Shown: piece by piece, positions 39,214-48,969 of the stretch
How positions within the stretch are numbered: position 1 is the stretch's first letter
Layout of the letters: the number at the start of each line of letters is the position of its first letter
NCBI GenBank assembly: GCA_009731375.1
Contig: BJOX01000071.1
Coordinates: 423,154-487,153, forward strand
DNA from: Paulinella micropora
Lineage: Eukaryota; Cercozoa; Imbricatea; Euglyphida
Reading direction: 5' to 3'
DNA length: 64,000 nucleotides
Program-made: the position numbers and the translations under genes
The notes under the pieces: model-generated
What the model was told of the DNA's origin: nothing
What the model saw: only the letters and a program-made list of their open reading frames with translations
Database searches by the model: none

Positions 39214-40059
39214 TTAATGACTATAGGGTACAAGATTTGTTTTTTCAGCAATAGCCACAACACCCGCGGCCAGCATCTTTCTCTTTTTTTTTTTCTTTTT
39301 CTTCTTGGCGTGGGGGCCAGACAAAAGATGGCTCGCGAGCGGGCGCGCGAGGCCGCTGCCGTTCAGTGAACCAGCCAAGGCAATGAAAGGCCAGCCCTCT
39401 TCTTCGCACACGAGCGCGAACATGGCGCTTTGGCGGTGGCGCGACTCGGCCTGTTTCAGCTCTGGCACCTGTGCCGCTAGCTCTTCTTCGTCCATCAACA
39501 ACAGGAAAGCACGGAGAAGAGTCTGATAATTGACAAAACACCGGCGGGCCCACGCGTACCTCTCTCTCAACTTCTTTAGCACTCGGGGCCAGCAGGCGTC
39601 GACCTTTCTGAAGAGGCGTTCCAGCTCCTCCAGCGTCTGTTTGCTCGGTTCGCGCCGGCTCAGGCCATAGCCTAACAGGTGGCACAGTTGGCTGGCTCGG
39701 TCGGTAGTCAGGGGGCCTAGTTTCTCCCTGCGCCAGATGTACGCGAGGCGAGCGGGCGTCGGGTTCTGTGCCCTCCACTTGTGGGTCAGGCGCCTCGCTT
39801 GTGCTAACAAGGCCGGGCTGACACACGACGCAGACTGATTCACACCTCGCAAGTTGAAAGTCTCTCTTATTATCTGACGAAAGCGGCTCAGGCGAGTGTA
39901 GCCGACATGTCTGGGAGCGTGTTGCTCCCTTACCATCTGCCCATTGACCAGCCAGCATTGTGAAGTGTACAGCTCGTGCTCTGTCTTGATCAGGCCACAC
40001 TTAGAGCAGTACGTACCGGTGGTTGCTAGGCTAAACGTCCAGTTGTGTTCGCAGGACAT
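39214..40059 (-). CDS. VLTF3: VLTF3-like late transcription factor
   Basis: 281 residues. An N-terminal zinc-ribbon-like part (CEH then CSKCG, residues 3-22) is followed by YTRLSRFRQIIRETFNL, an extended helical middle with LEELERLFRKVDACW, and the family-typical end RYAWARRCFVNYQTLLRAFL, LPELKQAESR-like spacing (VPELKQAESRHRQ) and CEEEGWPFIAL. This order matches poxvirus A2L/VLTF3 homologues in NCLDVs, which direct late virion gene transcription. A Lys-rich tail (K8) follows. The presence of VLTF3 without an RNA polymerase gene suggests it works with a host polymerase. No frame break. Confidence 0.8.
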   Translation of the reverse strand: MSCEHNWTFSLATTGTYCSKCGLIKTEHELYTSQCWLVNGQMVREQHAPRHVGYTRLSRFRQIIRETFNLRGVNQSASCVSPALLAQARRLTHKWRAQNPTPARLAYIWRREKLGPLTTDRASQLCHLLGYGLSRREPSKQTLEELERLFRKVDACWPRVLKKLRERYAWARRCFVNYQTLLRAFLLLMDEEELAAQVPELKQAESRHRQSAMFALVCEEEGWPFIALAGSLNGSGLARPLASHLLSGPHAKKKKKKKKRKMLAAGVVAIAEKTNLVPYSH

Positions 40060-40184
40060 ATATGAAAAGTGACAGACCAGCAGAGAAAAAACTTACAGAT
40101 TACGAATGTGGACGTTTAAGATTCAAGAGTTGAAACAACCAACGAAAATCAAAAAAAGGGGCAGAGAAAAGGCGCCCAGAAAAG

Positions 40185-40424
40185 ATGGAGGGCACACAGC
40201 CTGCGCCACCACGTCACGAGCTAGTAGACTACGGCGGACCGCTAGACATCTCGGCTTTCAGGGCCGTGGGACGGGTTGTAAATTGGTACGTGCCAGTGCA
40301 CCGCAAAGAAACACAAAAGAATTTTATTAGCAAGCTCGCTGGCCGCAAGTACACGCTAAGGAGGCTTAAGCGCCTGCCTGGGATTCGTCTCTCTTCCTCT
40401 TCGAGTTCTTCTTCTTGCGTTTAA
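40185..40424 (+). CDS. Small protein between VLTF3 and clamp genes
   Basis: 79 residues from ATG 40185, with FRAVGRVVNWYVPVHRKETQ and a C-terminal Ser run. The last 59 bases overlap the end of the convergent clamp gene, and the Ser run there is the antisense of its Lys-rich tail. The true end may be earlier. No family recognised, and reality of the gene is uncertain. Confidence 0.35.
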   Translation: MEGTQPAPPRHELVDYGGPLDISAFRAVGRVVNWYVPVHRKETQKNFISKLAGRKYTLRRLKRLPGIRLSSSSSSSSCV

Positions 40425-41331
40425 CCACCCTGCGCTGTTCGCTCTCCTCGGCGGCACCGTCGGTGGTCAGGGCGAGGGGTGCCAGCGCGGGCAGAGCAGG
40501 CGGTGATTCGGCGTCGGCCAGGATAGTGTACTTGAGCCACGGGCCGCCGTCCCGCTTGAAGACGAGGTGCAGCACGTTCGGGGCAGCGCCGACCAGCACC
40601 CGGCCAGTCTTTTTCTCCTGGAAAGCGCACGACTTGAGTATCTTCTTGAGGACCTCGAGGGCGTAGACACACTCGCCGGCTTCGGTAGGCGGGTGTGACA
40701 GGTCCGAGCGCAGCAGCGAGTCCTTGTCCTCCGCGAGCAGGGCGATGCCACCGAGCGAAGTGCGTGCCAGCCGACTTGCGTCCACCGCCCGCAAGGAGGA
40801 TTCGGTACAGAGCCTATCCTCTTCCACGAACAGACGGCAGTGCGAATCGGATTTGGAATGATGACGGATCACGACATTAAGGGCGGGGCCAGACACTTCG
40901 ACGAGGCGGTCGACATTGGTCCACTCGGTCGTCGGCAGAAAAGCAGCCTCCTGGGACACGAGCAGCGAGGTCAGGTCGCTGTAGTGCTCGAAGGATCTGG
41001 CCTCGTTGTAAAACTTGACACAGAGCTTGTTGTCGACCGCGACTGAGAGTTCCAAGACCATGCCCTCGCGGAAAGTAGAAAGCCAGCAGGACATCTCCTT
41101 GAGATCGACGCTGAACACGCACTTGGGGAACATCAGGTTGACATAATCACCATTGGCGCCCGAGCAGGGGACCACGAACTGCCCGACCAGCCCGTCGGCC
41201 GCGCTGCAGAGCACGAGCTTGTCGACCGTGGCCTCGATTCGGGCCTCCAGCAACAGTGGGGACAGCGAGTCGAGCGCCCGTCTGAACGCGATGCCGTGAG
41301 ACTTGGACCTCCAGAGAAAACGAGTAATCAT
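40366..41331 (-). CDS. PCNA-like DNA sliding clamp
   Basis: 321 residues from ATG 41331 (the frame extends 9 codons further). The N-terminal domain reads FRRALDSLSPLLLEARIEATVDKLVLCSAADGLVG, then FSVDLKEMSCWLSTFREGMVLEL. This parallels the PCNA pattern of a helix, a strand, an index residue near the 'AMD' position and a second helix. The second domain has CVYALEVLKKILKSCA and VLHLVFKRDGGPWLKYTIL, matching the PCNA C-terminal helix and strands. The Lys-rich tail (VVKRKKKNSKRKRD) is an addition. The fold assignment is by eye and moderate. The clamp would tether a polymerase, but no DNA polymerase is visible. Confidence 0.55.
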   Translation of the reverse strand: MITRFLWRSKSHGIAFRRALDSLSPLLLEARIEATVDKLVLCSAADGLVGQFVVPCSGANGDYVNLMFPKCVFSVDLKEMSCWLSTFREGMVLELSVAVDNKLCVKFYNEARSFEHYSDLTSLLVSQEAAFLPTTEWTNVDRLVEVSGPALNVVIRHHSKSDSHCRLFVEEDRLCTESSLRAVDASRLARTSLGGIALLAEDKDSLLRSDLSHPPTEAGECVYALEVLKKILKSCAFQEKKTGRVLVGAAPNVLHLVFKRDGGPWLKYTILADAESPPALPALAPLALTTDGAAEESEQRRVVKRKKKNSKRKRDESQAGA

Positions 41332-41471
41332 TTTGTGAGACGTTTGTACTTTTGCCACTTTTTTAAATCCTTTCTAATTAAAACTTTTTAAATTGTGAAA
41401 TTCGAGATTCGAGATTTAAAAGTCGAAAAGGAAAATCGTGCTGGCAACATGAAAACACGCCCACAAATCAA

Positions 41472-42200
41472 ATGTCTATCGTCACTGACAACAACCAAGT
41501 CAAGGCCTTTGACCCGGCGGCCGACCCGAAGAAGCTGCACCTGTCGGAGCCACGAAGTGCGTACGGAAGCATCTTTTCGAACTTATGCTATGACAAAAAG
41601 AGCCTGACGCTGGTCCTGCCCGCCATGCAGCTGGCCTGGGACCCGAGCACGTACGACGGCAACAAGTCAGCGAAAACAACCATTGACCTCGACTTCAAGC
41701 ACGCGCAACAGTATGGCGCGGTGATGCAGGCCTACCAGGTGATACGAGCGATCGACGATCGTGTGGCCGAGCTCACGGTGGAGAACCGCGACAAGGTTGT
41801 GCCGACCATGAAGAGGGCTGGCCCGATGGCAAGGAGCGACGAGCAGGTCAAGTGCTGCTACCAGCCCTGCACACGGCTGCGCACGTCACAGAAATCGGAC
41901 CGGGCCTGGGCTCCTCGTCTAACCGTCACTGTCACAGGGGCGAGGTTCTTGGGCGAGGCCGACACCGCCACGCTGCAAAAAGGAGATGTGGTCAAAACCG
42001 TGATTCAAGCTACCGCACTCTGCAGCAAGGGCGAAAAAGTTACACTTTCTTGGCGCGTTTTGCAAATTCGCAAGCAACACGAGGGCCTGGGCTACCCGGA
42101 CCAGGACCTCTCGGAAAAAGAAGCGTTTGGCGTCTCACTATCCGAAGAGAACGGCGAGGGCGGCCATTTGGCCATGGACTTGACTGTAGATTTGGTTTAA
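41472..42200 (+). CDS. Possible ssDNA-binding protein of the algal-virus type
   Basis: 242 residues from ATG 41472. SLTLVLPAMQLAWDPSTY followed by a TIDLDF strand, an AIDDRVAEL helix, and a later PRLTVTVTGARF strand recall a conserved algal-virus family (LxxxPxMxxxxG..., I think DUF5871) proposed to bind ssDNA. A late strand LSWRVLQIRKQHE and an acidic C-terminus complete it. It is divergent from the clamp gene and near RNR, which suits DNA replication. The family link is from memory. Confidence 0.55.
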   Translation: MSIVTDNNQVKAFDPAADPKKLHLSEPRSAYGSIFSNLCYDKKSLTLVLPAMQLAWDPSTYDGNKSAKTTIDLDFKHAQQYGAVMQAYQVIRAIDDRVAELTVENRDKVVPTMKRAGPMARSDEQVKCCYQPCTRLRTSQKSDRAWAPRLTVTVTGARFLGEADTATLQKGDVVKTVIQATALCSKGEKVTLSWRVLQIRKQHEGLGYPDQDLSEKEAFGVSLSEENGEGGHLAMDLTVDLV

Positions 42201-42227
42201 TTAAAAAGATTTCAGGCTACACAGACA

Positions 42228-42339
42228 NNNNNNNNNNNNNNNNNNNNNNNNNNNNNNNNNNNNNNNNNNNNNNNNNNNNNNNNNNNNNNNNNNNNNNNNN
42301 NNNNNNNNNNNNNNNNNNNNNNNNNNNNNNNNNNNNNNN
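42228..42339. other. Assembly gap flanked by the same 44 bases
   Basis: 112 N. The 44 bases before it (42184-42227) and after it (42340-42383) agree except at two positions and include TTGGTTTAATTAAAAAGATT. The contigs probably overlap, so the true gap is negative and no gene content is missing. Confidence 0.8.
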
Positions 42340-42367
42340 CTGTAGATTTGGTTTAATTAAAAAGATT

Positions 42368-44632
42368 TCAAGCTACACAGACTGCACAGTCGGCCGGCCC
42401 CAGGGCCTTGCTAGCGGCCTGGGTTCTTATGTAATAGGTTGTTTTTAAACCGAGCTGCCACGCGTAGAACAAAGCGCTGCTGACTCTGCGTTCAGTGGGA
42501 TCTGTCACGTGTAAATTGAGCGATTGCGAGCCACAGACGAAAGGCCCGCGGTCGGCCGCTAAGTGCAGCTGCAAGCGCAAGGGAATTTCCCACACAGTCT
42601 TGTAGATGTTTTTGAGGTCTTGGGGCAGGTCGCATCTTTGCACGCTCCCGCCGTCGGCAATGATTTTATCGCGGAGCTGATCGTTCCAAGGCCACGCTCT
42701 TCTAGCTCGTGCACCAAGTGTTTGTTCCACACGACGTGCTCGCCAGAGAGCACACGCCGTACAAAGACGTTTGAGTGAGGAGGCTCGAACGATTCAAAAT
42801 TGCCCAGGATCTGAGCGGTCGTGGCAGTAGGCATGTAGGCAATTAGCTGCGAGTTTCGTAGCCCATACTTGGTGATGCTCAAGCGGAGCGAGTCCCAGCG
42901 GTCGTCCGTCTGCTGCTTGCCGGGCCACAAATCGAACTGCAGGAGCCCTTGGCTAGCGGGAGACCCGCCCAAACTCTTGTAAGCACCCTTCTCCTGTGCT
43001 AGTTCGCTCGAGGTCCATAACGCGGCGTAGTACAGCTCGTGTGCTATCTTGACATTTCTTTTGTGCCTCTGTTGAGTCCCATGGCATCTTCATCAGAGCA
43101 AACACGTCGGCCAGGCCATTGACACCAAGGGCCACCGGGCGATGCAAGAGGTTGCTGCGTCTGGCCTCCTCCGTGGGGTACTCTGTAATGTCTATGACTG
43201 TGTCGAGATTTCTGATGGCTACACGCACACACGACCGCAGCAACTCGAAATTAAAGGACTTGCGGTCCTCCGACACGAACCTGGGCAGCGCGATAGAGGC
43301 CAAGTTACACACGCTGTGCTCGCCACACTCGCCGCCGGAACTGTACTGGACCACTTCTGCGCACAAATTGCTGCAGCGAATCGTGCCTAGGTTTTTTTGG
43401 TTTGACTTGGCATTCACCGCGTCCTTGTACATAATGTAAGGCACACCGCCACTTTCAATCTGTGCGCGGCAGACGGCGCTCCAGAGCTCGCGAGCCTTGA
43501 CGGTGCGCCTCGCCAGGCCCAGCCTCTCGGCCCGCTTGTACTGGGTCTCGAGCTCCTTGCCGCAGAGGGCGTCCAGGTCGCCTACGCCCGTCTCGTCCGG
43601 GCAAAAAAGGCTCCAGTCCCCGTCATTTTCAACTCGCTCCATAAACAAGTCTGGCACTGTCAGCCCTAGAAACAAGTCTCGGGCTCGCAGTTCTTCGGAG
43701 CCGGTGGTCTTTTTAAGCTCAAGCCATTCAAACACATCGGGGTGATGTACTGGCAGGTAGACCGCGATCGCCCCCTTTCTCTTCCCGGCCTGATTTGCGT
43801 AGCGGGCAGTCTCGTTTAGCACTTTGCACAATGGTACCACGCCGTCACTTTGCCCACCCGTGCTGCGTATCAGGGAGCCCTTGGCCCTTACACAACCGAG
43901 GTGCAGACCAATACCGCCACCTCCCTTGCTGATAAGAGCAACATCTTTGATCGTGTCATAGATCGAACCAAGGGAGTCGGCCTTGATCGGGAGCAGAAAG
44001 CAACTGGAAAGCTGGCCCGCTCTTTTCAGTCCACTATTAAAAAGGGTGGGTGACGCGTGTGTATAGAATTGCAATGACATGAGGTCATAGGTTTCTCTAA
44101 TGAGTTTCAGTGGCTCTTTGGATTCGCGGCGGTGCAGATGGACGGCCACACGAAGCCACATGTACTGGGCCGTCTCGCACGCGCGACCCTTACTGTCTTT
44201 GAGTAAATTGGACTTGAGCAGGGTCGAATAGCCAAAATAGTCGTACAACAGGTCTCGTTCAGCTTTGATCATGGCATTGAGCTGCCCCGCGTTCTGGTCC
44301 ACAAATATACTGTAAGCCGGTTCCATGCCCCACCTAAGCTGTTCCATGGCCGCGCTAAAGTTACGAGGGCACTGCTTGGCGTGGTTGGAGGCCAGGAGAC
44401 GACCACCCAGCTCTCCATATTGCGGGTGCTGAATCGCGAGCGACGCACACGTTGACGCGGCCAACGTGTCGAGTTCGCTCGTCGGCACGAAGTCGTACAA
44501 GCCCGCCACGACCTTTGAGGCGACAGAAACTGTGTCAACGGCATGCAGATCTTTGGACAGGCTAGCAACTCGACCCAGAATTTTATCGAGCGAAACGGCT
44601 TGCGGAGCTCCATTGCGTTTCGTGACCTGCAT
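42368..44632 (-). CDS. RNR1: Ribonucleotide reductase large subunit (R1), two frameshifts
   Basis: About 750 residues of class Ia R1, which reduces ribonucleotides. The N-terminal ATP-cone-like segment begins VTKRNGAPQAV. The core has SSCFLLPIKADSLGSIYDTI, ISKGGGGIGLHLG, CSNLCAEVVQYS (active-site Cys) and VCNLASIALP. The frame changes once near 43057 (A run) and once near 42685. Later segments give YMPTATTAQILGNFESF, NVFVRRVLSGEHVVW and the redox C-terminus DCAVC. All the main landmarks are present, so the breaks look like single-base indels, either recent decay or sequencing error. R2 is 24 kb away. Convergent with the 41472 gene. Confidence 0.92.
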
Positions 44633-44638
44633 CGGCCT

Positions 44639-44983
44639 CTATACAGAGTCTGTTTCAGAACTTTTTTTTCTGTGTTCTGTCGCAACCCAAGCCCCGAAGA
44701 CCGCATCTCCTACCAAAATCTCGCCGCGGCCGGTGGCTGCATAGGAGGCCCACAGGAGCCCATGTGTTTTTCGGTGTTCTGCACACCATGCCTCTCCACC
44801 AAAAAACCCGGCCTGCTTATCGTCCAAGGCGCCGCTCAGCCAGACCGTCGCAACCCCTGCGGCCAGTGCTTGCAGCCAGGGCTGTGGTTTGTAGATAGCC
44901 AGGCCGGCCACCGCTAGTCTGGCAGGAAGACAGCCACCCCAAAAAAGGGCACTATTATCCTTATTAGTCCGTGTGTCTGACAT
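44639..44983 (-). CDS. Small membrane protein, conserved in marine viruses
   Basis: 114 residues. The pattern AGFFGGEAWCAEHRKTHGLLWASYAATG, with hydrophobic segments on both sides, recalls a small protein family of algal viruses with a GFFGG.xWW...R..H core. It begins 6 bases upstream of the R1 start on the same strand, as if co-transcribed. Function unknown; the family link is from memory. Confidence 0.6.
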   Translation of the reverse strand: MSDTRTNKDNSALFWGGCLPARLAVAGLAIYKPQPWLQALAAGVATVWLSGALDDKQAGFFGGEAWCAEHRKTHGLLWASYAATGRGEILVGDAVFGAWVATEHRKKSSETDSV

Positions 44984-45134
44984 GTTAGCCTAACGAGTCA
45001 AAAACAGTATACACAAGAAAAAATGTGTCACAGTTCAATTCTCTGTGGTCTCTGTCAGGCGCGCGCCTTTTTTGGTCTTATTAATTTTTTTGGAACATGA
45101 AAAATTTTACAGGAAAATACACTTTTGTGATTAT

Positions 45135-47021
45135 TCAAGTCTTCTGTCTCTTGCTTGGTCTGTCCAAGTCCTTGTCGCCTGTCACTGCTTCAAACCTCAA
45201 CATATCAGATAGAGGGGTCTTGCGACCCTTGGGCCCTAGCCCCGTGAGCTTATGTTTTTCGTACAGGAACCCCTCATGTGCTTCCACCTGGAAGTTCTTA
45301 AACAGGTCTCTAACTGTAGCAGGCTCACAACCGGCCTTCTTGGTCAGTAGCTCGAACAGAATACTAGATGCGGAACCCCCCTCGACATCGACGACTGGCG
45401 CCTCCACTGCCTCGATGTCCTCCTTCCGATCCAATTCTTCCCTCTTCAGCAGCGCGATGCCCATGACCGCCGCAAAGCGTGTTCTGGTGCCGTGCTCGTC
45501 GTAGTGGTCGCCGCACCTTTCCTTCGAAGGCTTGTGATGGCAGCGCCGGTCGCCACACAGGGCCTCTCTACAGTTTGTACCAGGGCGATAGTACGTATTG
45601 TGCATAAAACAGTAGTTGCACACGTTGGGGCGTTCCGCGGCCGTTCGGAATATCTTGTAGTCCTCGGCCAACAGCGTAGACTCGTTGATGTCGTCCACCG
45701 TGGCTTTCTTGTTCGCCAAGTCTTTTTGCATAAAGGTCAGGAAGGCCTTTTCAAACTCGCTCAGCTTGACCGCGTGGCCTTCCTTGCGCTCCACTACATG
45801 CTCCATAGAGCCGCTGTTCAAGAAGCGCGCGGTAGGGTTGGCGTGGCTTTCTAGCTCCTTCCGTAGCTCCCACAGCTCTTTCGGCGCCACTTCCCTCCAG
45901 AAGTCACGGCCGTGCATTTTCGCTGCGATCTTCCTGTACTTGGTGACAGTGCGAAGCAGGATATACGGGAGTTCCTCCTTCGTGAGAATCGTCTCCAGTT
46001 CAGGATTGACGTCCTTCACGACGTTAGATGCCTTGGCCATAACAGTCCGCCGCACGATCTCACCCTCGCGGTCCTGGAAATCCGGATAGAAGTTTGAGGC
46101 ACCCGCAGCAGGAGCTTTCCATACATGGTCTGTCACTGCTGTCTTGTGTTTCTTGGCGACGGGAACGCCTTCTCCCGATACCATGCTCTGCCAGATGGAT
46201 TTGTCAATCACATAGGAGATGTGCTGGGGCATGTCCTCGATGACTACGGCCTCCTTGGTGCAAAAATTTTCTAGCCCAAACACCTTTTCGGTGTTTTTGG
46301 CGATGAAGCCTACCCTCCCGGGTGGCTTCATGGCTCTGATGACCTTCATCACCAAGCCCTTTCCCGTCCCGCTGCGTTCGTAATACAGAAGCCAGACCTG
46401 CCAGCGGTCGTAGACGTTGAGAGGGAACAGCATACGCCCGGCCATGATCTCCATCAGATCGTAGATATCCTGGGACAGCTGGTAGCGCAACATCTTGGTC
46501 CACTCGGGGGTGTGCTTTTCGCCCTCCGCGTCGCCTGCCAGGATCTGTCGCGCCTTGACTAAGTCCAGCTCACAGTCGTAGAAATGCTCAGTGTCAGGGA
46601 CCTTGTCCAGCTCTTTCCACTCTTTTAGCTCCAGTTTATCGAGGTTGAAGGTACAGTTACGAAACGAGATCCACTCGCAATGCCCACGGCCTTTCTGTAG
46701 CAAAGGGAACATGCGATGGTCCTTCGTCTCCGTGTTGCACAGGCTGGCCTGGCTCGAACTGTTGCTGTGGTAGAACGGCTGGCCCCGGAGCGTCTCGTTC
46801 ACGTAGTCAGGGATGCTCAGATAACGCACGTAAGCGCCAGGGACGCGTGGGTGGTGTTGCAGCACGAAGCCGTCGTACCTCACCAGCTTTTCTCTCACCG
46901 CCTTCGTGTGCACATAGCTGATGCACTTCTCCTCCTTGCTGGGGATTTTCGACAGGTTGCGAGGGCCGCAGTACTCGCGCCAGTCGTCATCGGCCGCGTT
47001 GCACTTCTCCGAGTGGAACAC
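45135..47021 (-). CDS. D5: D5-like SF3 helicase, C-terminal and catalytic part
   Basis: Replicative SF3 helicase. Frame of 628 codons preceded by a TAG at 47037 that separates it from the 263-codon frame upstream in the same register. Walker A RSGTGKG (residues about 216-222), Walker B AVVIEDMP (258-265) and SF3 motif C WKAPAAGASNFYP (301-313) are followed by an arginine-finger region EGEIVRRTVM. A downstream zinc-like Cys/His cluster (CNYCFMHNTYYRPG...CGDRRCHHK) lies near residue 480. This is the poxvirus D5/NCLDV helicase type. The presence of an in-frame stop upstream leaves only the helicase domain plus zinc part translated from an internal start. Confidence 0.85.
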   Translation of the reverse strand: MFHSEKCNAADDDWREYCGPRNLSKIPSKEEKCISYVHTKAVREKLVRYDGFVLQHHPRVPGAYVRYLSIPDYVNETLRGQPFYHSNSSSQASLCNTETKDHRMFPLLQKGRGHCEWISFRNCTFNLDKLELKEWKELDKVPDTEHFYDCELDLVKARQILAGDAEGEKHTPEWTKMLRYQLSQDIYDLMEIMAGRMLFPLNVYDRWQVWLLYYERSGTGKGLVMKVIRAMKPPGRVGFIAKNTEKVFGLENFCTKEAVVIEDMPQHISYVIDKSIWQSMVSGEGVPVAKKHKTAVTDHVWKAPAAGASNFYPDFQDREGEIVRRTVMAKASNVVKDVNPELETILTKEELPYILLRTVTKYRKIAAKMHGRDFWREVAPKELWELRKELESHANPTARFLNSGSMEHVVERKEGHAVKLSEFEKAFLTFMQKDLANKKATVDDINESTLLAEDYKIFRTAAERPNVCNYCFMHNTYYRPGTNCREALCGDRRCHHKPSKERCGDHYDEHGTRTRFAAVMGIALLKREELDRKEDIEAVEAPVVDVEGGSASSILFELLTKKAGCEPATVRDLFKNFQVEAHEGFLYEKHKLTGLGPKGRKTPLSDMLRFEAVTGDKDLDRPSKRQKT

Positions 47022-47036
47022 GATGTCGAAGCCAGT

Positions 47037-47828
47037 CTACTCTTTCACTTTGGCGGCTATGCCCGCGATGCGTTCAGGCGTGAAGATGTCTCCCTGGAAG
47101 CCGGCAGGTCTCGAAACACCGATCGCGTCGTGTAGCCAAGCGCACACGTTGAACTTGCCCTCCACGCCGCCCTCGCAAAAGGGCTTGGACTGCATGTAGT
47201 TGTAGACGCACGTCATGATCTTCCTCTCCTCTCGCTGCCACACCCAGGAGATGAAGGTGCAGTTCTTGTTCTTCTTGTCCTCGAGCGAGCAGACTTTCGC
47301 CCACACCTCATCGAAGGGCGAGATGGCCTTGAACTGACCCACGAAGTTGATGCAGGCCTGCTTCCAGTTGCGCATCAAAAGACAGTCCATGCCATCGACG
47401 TCCATCACACGCTTGCCATTGATCACGCCGTTGAACTCTTTCTTGCCCTTCTTTCGGTTATTAGGGGTGTCCGGGCGGTCGGTCTGCACCAAGAACTCCG
47501 TGATCAGCTCCTCACGGCCAGCAGCAGTGGCAAATTTCGCGAACATCGGCGGGACCGCGATGAAGGGCCGTTGGGCACCGCTGTCAGAAGAAGACGAGGC
47601 GGGTGGTGCGTGCTTAGCAGCCAGTTGCAGCAGGATGGTAGACGCTGCGTTAGTGATGTCGATGATCTCCAGCCTGCCATCGCAGATGACGCGCCGTATC
47701 CACTTCTTGATAGTACAGAGCGCGCCTTTGCCGCTGATCCGACCTTCAGGGTGTACTGGTTTCGCCTTGTAGTGGATGACTGTGTTGCTCTCCTTGCAGA
47801 CGGCCAACATGCCCACAACGTTTTCCAT
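47037..47828 (-). CDS. D5-like protein, N-terminal part, same frame as helicase
   Basis: 263 codons from ATG 47828, in frame with 45135-47021 but ended by TAG 47037-47039. The intervening four codons give no other stop, so removal of this one codon would give a single protein of 897 residues. Segments such as FNGVINGKRVMDVDGMDCLL, FKAISPFDEVWAKV and NVCAWLHDAIGV suggest a folded domain. I do not see archaeo-eukaryotic primase motifs and cannot confirm a primase. Possible replication-initiation or accessory domain. Confidence 0.6.
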   Translation of the reverse strand: MENVVGMLAVCKESNTVIHYKAKPVHPEGRISGKGALCTIKKWIRRVICDGRLEIIDITNAASTILLQLAAKHAPPASSSSDSGAQRPFIAVPPMFAKFATAAGREELITEFLVQTDRPDTPNNRKKGKKEFNGVINGKRVMDVDGMDCLLMRNWKQACINFVGQFKAISPFDEVWAKVCSLEDKKNKNCTFISWVWQREERKIMTCVYNYMQSKPFCEGGVEGKFNVCAWLHDAIGVSRPAGFQGDIFTPERIAGIAAKVKE

Positions 47829-47839
47829 GATCGATGCTT

Positions 47840-47986
47840 CTAGCTCCAGCGTCCGGAGTAGCCCAGCGCCTCGGCGTTCACGTACTGTTGGAGGGACAGG
47901 ACCACTGGCGCTCCTTCAGCTTCGCCGTCCTCGCCCTCGCCAACCTTCTTCTTCTTCTTCGTCTTGTCAGTTTTCTTGGACGCCAT
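47840..47986 (-). CDS. 48-residue lysine-rich small protein upstream of D5
   Basis: ATG 47986 opens MASKKTDKTKKKKKVGEGED, then VVLSLQQYVNAEALGYSGRW and a TAG stop 12 bases before the D5 start. The coding composition is good up to the stop. It could be a separate small gene or an N-terminal exon/frame-broken end of the D5 gene. No family recognised. Confidence 0.45.
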   Translation of the reverse strand: MASKKTDKTKKKKKVGEGEDGEAEGAPVVLSLQQYVNAEALGYSGRWS

Positions 47987-48369
47987 GGCTGGTTCACCTG
48001 TAATAAGCCTAGACAAATAAAAAAAAATAATGCTGTGTGTGTACAGACAAAGGACAAAAATATCAGCGAAAATTTCCCAGTGTTTGCGGCGCGGTAAGTT
48101 TCAGGGAAATTGTACGCAAGATGTGGCAATGGAAAAATGGCAATAGGTTCGTTCCGGCTGCTAGTCATTTCCCTCGGTTTGAAACTCGAGGGTTCTGACC
48201 ATGCCACTACGACGAAACCGACGAGGCTCGCGTCACGTCACCCTCTCCCGGCCGGCCCGGCTATTGCCTTTTTGTCCTGTATCACCATATTTCGGCCATA
48301 TCAATGCCCTTTTTGCCAGTATCACTATATTTCGGCCATATCACTGCCTTTTTTGGTCTCACGCGGCCG

Positions 48370-48969
48370 GCCGCCAGGTAAAAGGGGCGGGGTGGTGTTG
48401 TGGTGTCTGTATTTTCCCTTTAATTTTTACTAAAATTTTTTAATGACATTTATGACACTTATGACACGGTTTGGACCGAGGGACCCCCCCCCCCCCCCCC
48501 AACCCCCCCTTTTTTTTTTTTTTTTTTTTTTNNNNNNNNNNNNNNNNNNNNNNNNNNNNNNNNNNNNNNNNNNNNNNNNNNNNNNTGGGTGGTCTGCTAG
48601 TCCTTTTTTTGGCCGGATTTTCCCTTATATTTTTGCTAAATTTTTTATAAGACATATATGACATATAAGACAAGGTTTTTAATAAAGTACCCCCCCCTGA
48701 AAATTCTGCTTTTTTTCCTGGAACCCCCCCGGCCCACCCCGCAAAAATCGTGTCATATTTGTCTCAGGCGTCTGGCCACCAGGAAAAAGGGGTCGGTGGT
48801 CTGCTAGTCCCTTTTTTGGCAGTATTTTCCCTTATATTTTTGCTAAATTTTTATAAGACAAATATGACAAATAAGACAAGGTTTTTAATAAAGTACCCCC
48901 CCCTGAAAATCCTGCTTTTTTTACTATGCCCCCCTTGGGGCTAATTGAAAAAAACGTGTCATATTTGTC
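48370..48969. repeat. About 205-bp tandem repeats, right copy
   Basis: Mirror of 10535-11150. Units contain GGTGGTCTGCTAGTCC, the inverted iteron block (TAAGACATATATGACATATA) and TTTTTAATAAAGTACC. Part of one unit is lost in the gap at 48532-48585. Non-coding. Confidence 0.8.

Noticed and set aside
22992-47039. Alternative genetic code with TAG as sense
   Set aside because: R2 ends in TAG exactly after its conserved C-terminal tail, and the sister TIR copy has GAG, so TAG acts as a stop here.
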